A stretch of DNA of 5,794 nucleotides. Origin: an uncultured Hymenobacter sp. GTDB taxonomy: Bacteria; Bacteroidota; Bacteroidia; Cytophagales; Hymenobacteraceae. Position 1 is the first letter of the stretch. Every line of letters begins with the position of its first letter. The position numbers and the translations under genes were made by a program. Where the stretch lies: contig CALMOO010000771.1 of the NCBI GenBank assembly GCA_937871705.1, forward strand, positions 1 through 5,794, given 5' to 3'. A model generated the notes under the pieces. The model saw nothing but the letters and a program-made list of their open reading frames with translations. It was not told the origin of the DNA and made no database searches. Positions 1 through 5,406 of the stretch are shown here, piece by piece.

Positions 1-1099
1 GGTCATTGGGCTGTAGTTCCAGTGCTTTCTCGAAATACGGTACCGAAGCCTCAAAATACTTCTTACCATCAGCTTCCAGCTTTTTGCCTTGGGCCTGGTA
101 GGTTTTCAGGTCCATCTTGCTGGCTTTGGTATACAGCGAGGCCGCCCGGTTAAAGTTGTAGATGCCCATGTTAAACTGCGCATCGAAGTTATTCGGCTCA
201 ATTGAAATGGCCTTTTTATAATCTTCCTGGGCCAGGTCGGTTTTCTTCTGTTGGTCGTAAAGCGAGCCCCGCACGGCGTACAGATTAGCGTTGTTGGGGT
301 CGGCGGCAATGGCTTTGTTGATTTTATCCAGTGCGCCAGCACCGTTGCCACCACTCATCGATTGGTTTAGGTCTTCAATCAGGAAAGCCTTATTATTGGG
401 ATACGCGGCCAAACCCTGCTGTAGAGCCTTTTGGGCTTCAGCCGGGTTCTTTTCATCGCGGGCAATTTGGAGCAAGCGCGAGTACACTCCCACCGGCGCG
501 GGCTTGGCTTTATAGGCTTCCATGCCCAGCAACTGGGTGTAGCTGGCTTTGGCACCGGCAAAATCCTGCTTAGCGTCCTGGGTGTACGCCGTGTAAAGCA
601 CGGCCGTGGTATCCTGCGGATTAATCTGCGAGGCCAGCTTAAAGCCAGACAAAGCCTTGTCATAATCCTTAGCCTGGTAGCCGGCTACACCGGCGTTGAA
701 GGCCTGCCCGTACAGATTTTTCAGGCGGTCGGGCACCTGCTTGCCAAACTCGCCGGTGGGTCCATCCAGCTGCAAAGCCTTGTTGTAAGACTCCACAGCC
801 TTTTGCAACGGCTCGCCGGCGGGCATATCCTTGGTGAACTTGCCGTAGAGAGCCTGCGTGGCGGGGTCAAGCAGCTGGTTGTAGATTTCACCCCGCGTAA
901 ACCAGGTTTTGGCCTTGTCCTTGGTCTTGTCGTTTACAATGGCTTCGTTAATGCTGGCCAGGGCTTTGTCGAGCTGGCCCGACTTCTGGCTGAGGATGGC
1001 GTTGGTCACAGCCGAGTTCTGGGCCAGGGCCGGAGTGGCCAAGCCAACGGCCGCCGTGAGGGTGGCGGAAATAGCTAGCGTCAGAAAGGGTTTTTTCAT
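1..1099 (-). CDS. Exported tetratricopeptide-repeat protein (C-terminal part outside the window)
   Basis: An open frame starts at the ATG complementary to 1097-1099 and runs without a stop to the left edge, giving 366 residues. Residues 1-26 look like a Sec signal peptide: MKK, then a hydrophobic stretch ending in ALA before Q27, so the protein is probably periplasmic or surface-exposed. The rest is helical TPR-type sequence. Clear units lie near residues 133-163 (AGYQAKDYDKALSGFKLA), 164-193, 203-235 and 271-304 (YDQQKKTDLAQEDYKKAI, followed by EPNN). Weaker units lie near 29-60 and 237-269, and an extended last one (about 305-366) ends in YFEKALELQPND. TPR arrays bind proteins or peptides and no catalytic motif is visible, so the partner is unknown. 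It lies downstream of gyrA in the same direction but is separated by a terminator and has its own promoter-like element. No Shine-Dalgarno sequence precedes the start. The TPR and export calls are secure; the function is not known. Confidence 0.93.
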   Translation of the reverse strand, partial: MKKPFLTLAISATLTAAVGLATPALAQNSAVTNAILSQKSGQLDKALASINEAIVNDKTKDKAKTWFTRGEIYNQLLDPATQALYGKFTKDMPAGEPLQKAVESYNKALQLDGPTGEFGKQVPDRLKNLYGQAFNAGVAGYQAKDYDKALSGFKLASQINPQDTTAVLYTAYTQDAKQDFAGAKASYTQLLGMEAYKAKPAPVGVYSRLLQIARDEKNPAEAQKALQQGLAAYPNNKAFLIEDLNQSMSGGNGAGALDKINKAIAADPNNANLYAVRGSLYDQQKKTDLAQEDYKKAISIEPNNFDAQFNMGIYNFNRAASLYTKASKMDLKTYQAQGKKLEADGKKYFEASVPYFEKALELQPND

Positions 1100-1129
1100 T
1101 GGGAGGGAAAAGGAAAATTGTTGACAAGG

Positions 1130-1158
1130 CAAATCTACACCCGGCCGGCATATTCAAA
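1130..1158 (-). promoter_or_regulatory. Probable promoter of the TPR gene (Bacteroidota type)
   Basis: On the minus strand TAGATTTG (1130-1137) matches the Bacteroidota -7 consensus TAnnTTTG, and TTTG (1155-1158) lies 17 nt upstream, matching the -33 element. Transcription would begin near 1124, leaving a leader of about 25 nt before the ATG at 1099. The position directly behind the gyrA terminator supports an independent transcription unit. This is a motif match only. Confidence 0.55.
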
Positions 1159-1225
1159 CGCGAGGTTTAGCCCCGGCAGTACAACTGGTTCATGCGAAAA
1201 TCATGCTAAACCACCAAAATTACCT

Positions 1226-1259
1226 AAAAAAGGGGCGACCCGCACCGCTGGTCGCCCCT
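1226..1259 (-). terminator. Rho-independent terminator of gyrA
   Basis: A perfect 10-bp stem (AGGGGCGACC at 1231-1240 with GGTCGCCCCT at 1250-1259) encloses a 9-nt loop. Read on the minus strand it is followed at once by a run of T (1226-1230). It starts 38 nt after the gyrA stop codon, as expected for an intrinsic terminator. The stretch on to the TPR promoter (1159-1225) holds no gene. It has one weak TAnnTTTG match (TAATTTTG, 1215-1222) without a -33 partner. Confidence 0.88.
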
Positions 1260-1297
1260 CGCCTATCTACTCAGCGACCTGCGTGGCCGCTGCTACT

Positions 1298-3892
1298 TTA
1301 GTCTTCTTCGGTTGTCGTATCGTCGTCCAGCACGTCAGCGCCGTCTACGATAGTATCGACGCCGGCCATTTCAGTCACGTCGGTCAGGCTTACTTCCTGC
1401 ACTTCGCTTTCGGCGGCTTCGGCAATCAGCGTTTCGAGCGCTTCTTCCACAACGGCCGCTACTTTGGCTACCGACGAAATCTCGTCATTGGCCGCTACCT
1501 TGAACAGGCGCACGCCCTGCGTGGCCCGGCCAATGGTGCGCAGCTCGCCCAGACTCAGGCGGATGGTGAGGCCCGACCGGTTGATTATCATCAGGTCGTC
1601 GCTGTCATTGACGTCCTTAATGGTTACCAGCTTACCGGTTTTATCGGTCAGCATCATGGCCCGTACGCCCTTACCCCCCCGGTTCGTCACGCGGTACTCG
1701 TCGAGGGCCGAGCGCTTGCCGTAGCCGTTTTCGCTCACCACCAGTAACTCCTGGCTGGGGTCGGCGATGCAGACCATGCCCACCACCCGGTCGCCGGGCT
1801 CCTCCCCTAGCGTGATGCCGCGCACGCCGGCCGCCGTGCGGCCCATGGGGCGCACCTTGGTTTCGGAGAAGCGCACGGCCCGGCCGGAGCGCAAAGCCAA
1901 CACCACTTCGGAGTTGCCGCTCAGCAGTTGTACGTCGAGCAGGCGGTCGCCCTCGTTGATGGTGATCGCGTTGATGCCAGCCGCGCGCGGCCGCGAATAC
2001 GCTTCGAGCGGGGTCTTCTTCACCGTGCCCTGCTCGGTGCAGAACATGAGGAAGGTGTTCTCCAGATAATCGGGCGAGCGCAGGTTGCGCACGTTGAGCA
2101 CGGCCCGCACGGCGTCTTCCTTGGGCTTATCGATGAGGTTCTGCAGCGGCGTACCCTTGCTGGTTTTGGCAGTTTCGGGCACTTCGTAGGCCCGCAGCCA
2201 GAACATGCGGCCCTGCTCAGTGAAGATGAGCAGGTACTCGTGGGTGGTGGCTACGAAGAGGTGCTCGGTAAAGTCGTCCTGCTTCGAGCCGGCGCCGCGG
2301 GCCCCTACCCCCCCCCTATTCTGGGTACGGTACTCGTCGAGGCTGGTGCGCTTGATGTAGCCTTCACGGCTCACGGTGATGACCATGGCCTCGTCGGCAA
2401 TCATGTCTTCCATCGAGAAGTCGCCGCCCACCTGGTTGATGGTCGTGCGCCGGGCGTCGCCGTAGCGCTCGCGGATATCGAGCAGCTCGTTCTTAATAAG
2501 CAGGCGCTGCTCGGTTTCGGAAGCCAGGATGGTGTTCAGGCGGTCGATGAGGCGCATCAGGTCCTCGTACTCGGCCACCAGTTTGTCGCGCTCCAGGCCG
2601 GTGAGGCGCTGCAGGCGCATGTCCAGAATGGCGCGGGCCTGCACCTCGCTCAGGGCGAAGCGCTCGATGAGGCCGGTACGGGCTACTTCGGGGTCGCGCG
2701 ACTCGCGGATAAGCTTAATCACCTCATCCAGGTGGTCGAGGGCGATGAGCAAGCCTTCCAGGATGTGGGCCCGCTTCTGGGCTTCGGCCAGCTCGTAGCG
2801 GGTGCGCCGCACGATTACCTCCTCGCGGTGCTCGACAAAGTACACGATGAGCTGACGCAGATTCAGGGTCATGGGGCGGCCCTTGACCAGGCACACGTTA
2901 TTGACGCCAAACGAGCTTTGCAGCTGCGTGTACTTAAACAAATTATTGAGCACCACCGAGTTCAAGGCATCGCGCTTGAGCTCGTACACCACGCGCATGC
3001 CGTCGCGGTCGCTTTCGTCGCGCAGGGCGGCAATGCCCTCGATTTTCTTGTCGTTAATGAGCGCGGCCGTCTTTTCAATCATCGAAGCCTTATTCACCTG
3101 GTAGGGAATCTCGGTCACGATAATCTGCTCCTTACCGTTGGGCAGGGTTTCAAAGTGCGTCTTAGCCCGCATCACAATGCGGCCCCGGCCAGTTTCGAAG
3201 GCCTGCTTCACGCCCTCGTAGCCGTAAATCATGCCGCCCGTCGGGAAGTCGGGCGCCGTAATGTGCTGCATCAGCTCCGGGATGGTGATGTCGGCGTTGT
3301 CGAGGTACGCCACAATGCCGTTCACTACCTCCGTCAGGTTGTGCGGGGCCATGTTGGTGGCCATGCCCACGGCAATGCCGCTGGTGCCGTTTACGAGCAA
3401 GTTCGGGAACTTGGCCGGCAGCACGCTGGGCTCTTCGAGCGAGTCGTCGAAGTTGGGCTGGAAGTCTACCGTGTCCTTATCGAGGTCGCCGAGTAGCTCG
3501 TCCGACAGGCGCTTAAGGCGGGCCTCGGTGTAGCGCATGGCGGCCGGCGAGTCGCCGTCGATGGAGCCAAAGTTGCCCTGGCCGTCCACCAGGGGGTAGC
3601 GCAGGCTCCAGTCCTGGGCCATGCGCACCATGGTGTCGTACACGCTACTGTCGCCGTGCGGGTGGTATTTACCCAGCACTTCGCCCACGATACGGGCTGA
3701 TTTTTTATGACTCTTGGTATACGAAACGCCCAGCTCGCTCATGCCATAAAGCACGCGCCGGTGCACGGGCTTGAGACCGTCGCGCACGTCGGGCAAAGCC
3801 CGGGAGATGATAACCGACATCGAGTAATCGATGTAAGCCCCGCGCATTTCGTCTTCGATGTTAATCGGGATAATTCTTTCGCCTTCGGCCAT
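1298..3892 (-). CDS. gyrA: DNA gyrase subunit A
   Basis: Complete 864-residue GyrA, the breakage-reunion subunit of DNA gyrase (A2B2 with GyrB), which introduces negative supercoils using ATP. The N-terminal domain (about 1-515) contains the catalytic tyrosine Y121 in AAMRYTE. Its quinolone-determining region reads GKYHPHGDSSVYDTMVRMAQ, with S82 and D86 at the places of E. coli S83 and D87, i.e. the usual susceptible-type residues. The C-terminal six-bladed beta-pinwheel (about 500-810) carries a GyrA-box variant QNRGGVG (524-530; E. coli QRRGGKG) and a second similar motif TNRGGKG (736-742). An acidic tail (DVLDDDTTTEED) ends the protein. The box, full pinwheel and tail favour GyrA over ParC. 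The start at 3892 gives the usual N-terminus MAEGERIIPINIEDEM; no Shine-Dalgarno sequence is present. The G residues of the first box are encoded by nine consecutive G bases, and another apparently coding frame follows the stop; both are discussed under findings. Confidence 0.98.
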   Translation of the reverse strand: MAEGERIIPINIEDEMRGAYIDYSMSVIISRALPDVRDGLKPVHRRVLYGMSELGVSYTKSHKKSARIVGEVLGKYHPHGDSSVYDTMVRMAQDWSLRYPLVDGQGNFGSIDGDSPAAMRYTEARLKRLSDELLGDLDKDTVDFQPNFDDSLEEPSVLPAKFPNLLVNGTSGIAVGMATNMAPHNLTEVVNGIVAYLDNADITIPELMQHITAPDFPTGGMIYGYEGVKQAFETGRGRIVMRAKTHFETLPNGKEQIIVTEIPYQVNKASMIEKTAALINDKKIEGIAALRDESDRDGMRVVYELKRDALNSVVLNNLFKYTQLQSSFGVNNVCLVKGRPMTLNLRQLIVYFVEHREEVIVRRTRYELAEAQKRAHILEGLLIALDHLDEVIKLIRESRDPEVARTGLIERFALSEVQARAILDMRLQRLTGLERDKLVAEYEDLMRLIDRLNTILASETEQRLLIKNELLDIRERYGDARRTTINQVGGDFSMEDMIADEAMVITVSREGYIKRTSLDEYRTQNRGGVGARGAGSKQDDFTEHLFVATTHEYLLIFTEQGRMFWLRAYEVPETAKTSKGTPLQNLIDKPKEDAVRAVLNVRNLRSPDYLENTFLMFCTEQGTVKKTPLEAYSRPRAAGINAITINEGDRLLDVQLLSGNSEVVLALRSGRAVRFSETKVRPMGRTAAGVRGITLGEEPGDRVVGMVCIADPSQELLVVSENGYGKRSALDEYRVTNRGGKGVRAMMLTDKTGKLVTIKDVNDSDDLMIINRSGLTIRLSLGELRTIGRATQGVRLFKVAANDEISSVAKVAAVVEEALETLIAEAAESEVQEVSLTDVTEMAGVDTIVDGADVLDDDTTTEED
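2308..2316 (-). repeat. Nine-G homopolymer inside the gyrA GyrA-box codons
   Basis: Nine C on the plus strand, hence nine G in the gyrA message, encode R-G-G and the first base of V in QNRGGVG (codons AGG GGG GGG GTA). It is the longest homopolymer noticed in the window. With eight G the codon after GGG GGG becomes TAG. Confidence 0.9.
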
Positions 3893-3901
3893 CTGAGAAG
3901 A

Positions 3902-3936
3902 GTTATGAGTTAAAAGTTGTGAGTTGTGAGTTACTA
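3902..3936 (+). repeat. Five 7-bp tandem units (GTTRNNA) in the gyrA leader
   Basis: Five consecutive heptamers in exact 7-bp register fit GTTRNNA, for example GTTATGA at 3902-3908, GTTAAAA at 3909-3915 and GTTGTGA at 3916-3922 and 3923-3929. The array begins 9 bp upstream of the gyrA start codon. Its segment 3909-3925 is the inverted complement, 16 of 17 positions, of 3981-3997, so a gyrA transcript covering both could fold into a long stem with a 55-nt loop. Its role is unknown. Similar 7-bp-phased repeats are known to be scattered in intergenic DNA of some bacteria. Confidence 0.8.
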
Positions 3937-3976
3937 GAAATAAGCATGGGAAGAAAGAGCCATTTTTTGGCGCTTA

Positions 3977-4018
3977 TCCCAACTCATAACTTTTAACGCA
4001 TACTTCATAACTTTTTAT
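3977..4018 (-). repeat. Second, oppositely oriented 7-bp array upstream of gyrA
   Basis: Six 7-bp units in register read on the plus strand as variants of TCATAAC or TTTTAAC (TCATAAC at 3984-3990 and again at 4005-4011; TTTTAAC at 3991-3997). They are the reverse complement of the GTTATGA and GTTAAAA units at 3902-3915. The pair of arrays therefore forms an inverted repeat around an unremarkable AT-richer centre (3937-3976). The last unit, TTTTTAT at 4012-4018, is degenerate. Confidence 0.75.
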
Positions 4019-4168
4019 ATTGCGTGCGCAAGTTACGGCAAAAAAGCCGCTTTTCCTAGCGTTTACGCCACTTTCCCAACCGTGTCGCCTACCCCCCGAC
4101 GCAGCGGCTTGCCGCTGCCCTACCCCCGTTAAAAAGCGTTATTCGGGGTAAAGGCCATAGAACCCAGC
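4019..4168. other. Non-coding gap between the lipoprotein gene and the gyrA leader repeats
   Basis: No gene is supported here. No sequence fits TAnnTTTG well on the minus strand, so the gyrA promoter is not located. The best guess is TTTTTTG near 4039-4045 with TATAAAAA 19 nt downstream (4012-4019), which matches only half of the -7 consensus. A short inverted repeat TTGCG-TG-CGCAA (4020-4031) lies between those two elements and could be an operator. The hairpin at 4101-4118 is listed separately. An inverted TACCCCCG (4121-4128) and CGGGGTA (4144-4150) pair, soon after the lipoprotein stop, could help end that transcript but has no following T run. Confidence 0.4.
4088..4128. repeat. Perfect GC hairpin flanked by direct repeats CCTACCCCC
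   Basis: GCAGCGG (4101-4107) pairs perfectly with CCGCTGC (4112-4118) around CTTG, a compact tetraloop. The hairpin is flanked by direct repeats, CCTACCCCCCG at 4088-4098 and CCTACCCCCG at 4119-4128. It lies about 50 nt after the lipoprotein stop and upstream of gyrA. Lacking a T run on either side it is not a standard intrinsic terminator, although it could still stall polymerase or stabilise a 3' end. A small dispersed palindromic element is the other possibility. Confidence 0.6.
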
Positions 4169-4429
4169 TTATTTGAGCGACTTGCTGTGGTCGCTGCGCT
4201 GGCGCTTATTGTTGCCCTCCGAGTTCAGCTTGATTTTCTCCCCGATGGCTGGGTTTTGCATTTTCCAGAACGGTTGGCCGCGGTAGCGCACGCCGTTGTG
4301 CGTGTGCACCTTGCGCACGTGGCACGACTCCATGGGGCAGGTGCGGCAGCTGGCCAGCGTGAGAACGGCCAGCAGCATTGCATAAAAAAGAGGCCGGCGA
4401 GCCGCGGCGATAGTAGCGCTTTTAATCAT
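4169..4429 (-). CDS. Small Cys/His-rich lipoprotein, conserved hypothetical
   Basis: An 86-residue protein starting at the ATG complementary to 4427-4429. Residues 1-27 form a lipoprotein signal with positive charges (K3, R11, R12), a hydrophobic core FYAMLLAVLTLAS, and lipobox L25-A26-S27 before C28, the expected lipidation site. The mature part has about 59 residues. It begins with CRTCPMESCH, so C28, C31, C36 and H37 are followed by H42 and H44. A stretch with NGVRYRGQPFWKMQNPAIGEK comes next, then a basic, poorly conserved-looking tail. I recall similar short CxxC lipoproteins in Cytophagales without known function. The clustered Cys and His could bind metal, but that is inference. An upstream GTG at 4466-4468 would add 13 residues; it is rejected because it lies upstream of the apparent promoter element and spoils the signal peptide. 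The gene appears to be monocistronic. Confidence 0.72.
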   Translation of the reverse strand: MIKSATIAAARRPLFYAMLLAVLTLASCRTCPMESCHVRKVHTHNGVRYRGQPFWKMQNPAIGEKIKLNSEGNNKRQRSDHSKSLK

Positions 4430-4434
4430 CGGCC

Positions 4435-4442
4435 CAAAGGTA
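4435..4442 (-). promoter_or_regulatory. TAnnTTTG element of the lipoprotein gene, probably giving a leaderless mRNA
   Basis: TACCTTTG on the minus strand is a full match to the Bacteroidota -7 element and lies only 5 nt before the ATG at 4427-4429. Transcription would therefore start at or within a base or two of the start codon. No convincing TTG occurs 17-23 nt further upstream, which lowers confidence. Confidence 0.45.
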
Positions 4443-4501
4443 CAAGCCAGCCCAGACTGCCCGCGCACCTTTGCCTTCGCTCATGCCAGCGGCAACACCG
4501 T

Positions 4502-4544
4502 AAAAATGAGCCGCCCTGACTGCGGGAACAGTTCAGGGCGGCTC
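4502..4544 (-). terminator. Rho-independent terminator of the HD-domain gene
   Basis: GAGCCGCCCTGA (4508-4519) and TCAGGGCGGCTC (4533-4544) form a perfect 12-bp stem, which CTG (4520-4522) and CAG (4529-4531) can extend past one bulged base. On the minus strand the stem is followed by ATTTTTA (4501-4507). It lies about 70 nt beyond the HD gene's stop and upstream of the lipoprotein promoter, so the two genes are transcribed separately. The spacer 4545-4612 holds no gene. Confidence 0.87.
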
Positions 4545-4612
4545 TTCAAGAAGTGGGGGGAGTTTTGCACAACCCTTTACTACTTGACGCATGATAAATG
4601 ATGCCGACGGCA

Positions 4613-5287
4613 TTACGCAAGCCGTTGCCCACCCAGCCCGGCTACATCCTCGCTGTCCCACTCGCGCAGAAACTGCGCCACGAAGGCTTCCATGAAGCGG
4701 TGGCGCTCCTGAGCCAACGTGCGGGCGGCGGGCGTGTGCAGGCGGTCCTTGAGGTGCAGCAGCTTCTCGTAGAAGTGGTTAAGGGTAGGCGCCGTGCTTT
4801 GCTGGTACTGCGCAAACGACTCGTGCGACACGGGGGGGGTAGCGGGGTCGTGCAGCGGGCGCCCCTTGTGGCCACCGTAGGCAAAGGCCCTCCCCACCCC
4901 AATGGCCCCGATGGCATCGAGGCGGTCGGCATCCTGCACTACGGCGGCGTCGGGGCTGCTCACGGGCGTTTCGACGCCCAGGCCTTTGAAGCTCACCTCA
5001 CGGATAACCTGCTCAACGCGGGCAATAGTGGCTTCGGGTACTTGCTGGCTCAGCAGCCAGGCGCGCGCGGCGCGCGGGCCGGCTTCGTAGTCGCCGTTGT
5101 GGAATTTCCAGTCGGCAATATCGTGCAGCAGGGCAGCCAGCTCCACTACTTCGGGGTCGGTGCCCGGCTCCTGGGCGGCCAGCGCGCGCGCTACCTGCCA
5201 CACCCGCCGAATGTGCGGCCAGTCGTGGCCGGAGCCTTCGGTGGCAAATTTCTCCTGAATAAAAGCAGCGGTGTTTTCAATTATCAT
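4613..5287 (-). CDS. HD-domain phosphohydrolase, YedJ-like
   Basis: Complete 224-residue soluble protein of the HD superfamily, metal-dependent hydrolases that usually cleave phosphoester bonds. It resembles E. coli YedJ in length and motif order: HDWPHIRRVW (H21, H25), then LLHDIADWKF with the signature H55-D56, then VVQDADRLDAIGAIG with D119 and D121, then the family-typical TLNHFYEKLLHL (168-179) and a C-terminal helix EAFVAQFLREW. All the metal ligands expected of an active HD enzyme seem to be present; the physiological substrate is not known. The N-terminus MIIENTAAFIQEKF is natural and the ATG follows TTAA, with no Shine-Dalgarno sequence. The gene is divergent from gpsA and followed by its own terminator. 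An eight-C run in the coding strand (4832-4839, residues A-T-P-P-V) is a potential slippage site. No signal peptide or membrane segment is visible, so it should be cytoplasmic. Confidence 0.92.
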   Translation of the reverse strand: MIIENTAAFIQEKFATEGSGHDWPHIRRVWQVARALAAQEPGTDPEVVELAALLHDIADWKFHNGDYEAGPRAARAWLLSQQVPEATIARVEQVIREVSFKGLGVETPVSSPDAAVVQDADRLDAIGAIGVGRAFAYGGHKGRPLHDPATPPVSHESFAQYQQSTAPTLNHFYEKLLHLKDRLHTPAARTLAQERHRFMEAFVAQFLREWDSEDVAGLGGQRLA

Positions 5288-5289
5288 TT

Positions 5290-5310
5290 AACAAGTAACA
5301 AGTATCAAGG
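5290..5310 (+). repeat. Three 7-bp units just upstream of the HD gene start
   Basis: AACAAGT occurs twice in tandem (5290-5296, 5297-5303) and is followed in register by ATCAAGG (5304-5310). The array ends 2 bp from the HD gene start codon and would form most of its mRNA leader. The unit sequence differs from the one in the gyrA leader, but the 7-bp period and the position directly before a start codon are the same. Confidence 0.7.
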
Positions 5311-5323
5311 TGAGGTTTCAGGG

Positions 5324-5331
5324 CAAAGATG
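5324..5331 (-). promoter_or_regulatory. Possible -7 element of the HD-domain gene
   Basis: CATCTTTG on the minus strand matches five of the six fixed positions of TAnnTTTG, and would place the transcription start about 30 nt before the ATG at 5287. No TTG stands at the proper distance upstream, so this is weak. In the remaining divergent spacer (5332-5406) no good plus-strand promoter for gpsA was found. A small inverted repeat there, GGACC (5381-5385) with GGTCC (5395-5399), lies 7 nt before the gpsA ATG. Confidence 0.3.
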
Positions 5332-5406
5332 CAGCCCCAAGCCCTAGCTTGCGGCCCGAATTCCCCTCTGACCTGCTGACGGACCCGCTACGCCGGTCCC
5401 TACTCT

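Noticed and set aside
431..1078. A 215-codon plus-strand open frame opposite the TPR gene
   Set aside because: The minus strand carries a signal peptide and clear TPR units in a continuous frame; the plus-strand translation shows no family features.
1188..1214. A broken inverted repeat (GGTT, ATG / CAT, AACC) between the gyrA terminator and the TPR promoter
   Set aside because: Its arms are short and interrupted, and it shows no resemblance to a known operator.
1118..1747. A 209-codon plus-strand open frame crossing the gyrA terminator
   Set aside because: It runs through the terminator hairpin and is antisense to the gyrA C-terminus, with no domain signal.
2301..2316. A possible G-quadruplex from the G9-TA-G4 sequence in the gyrA message
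   Set aside because: There are only two separate G tracts, so four three-G segments can be drawn only by splitting the nine-G run with hardly any loop; too weak to claim.
1928..3496. A 522-codon open frame on the plus strand opposite gyrA
   Set aside because: It is fully antisense to an unambiguous gyrA, has low-complexity His/Val/Ala/Gly composition and no recognisable domain; GC-rich third codon positions commonly leave such shadow frames.
1298..3892. Topoisomerase IV subunit A (ParC) instead of GyrA
   Set aside because: The GyrA-box motif, a six-bladed C-terminal domain and the acidic tail all fit GyrA.
4601..4613. A small palindrome ATGCCG-A-CGGCAT at the HD gene stop codon
   Set aside because: The arms are only 6 bp, no T run follows, and a much better terminator lies about 60 nt further on; it is probably chance.
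4598..5347. A 249-codon plus-strand open frame opposite the HD gene
   Set aside because: It is the antisense shadow of a protein with complete HD motifs and would run through that gene's terminator-side spacer and leader repeats.
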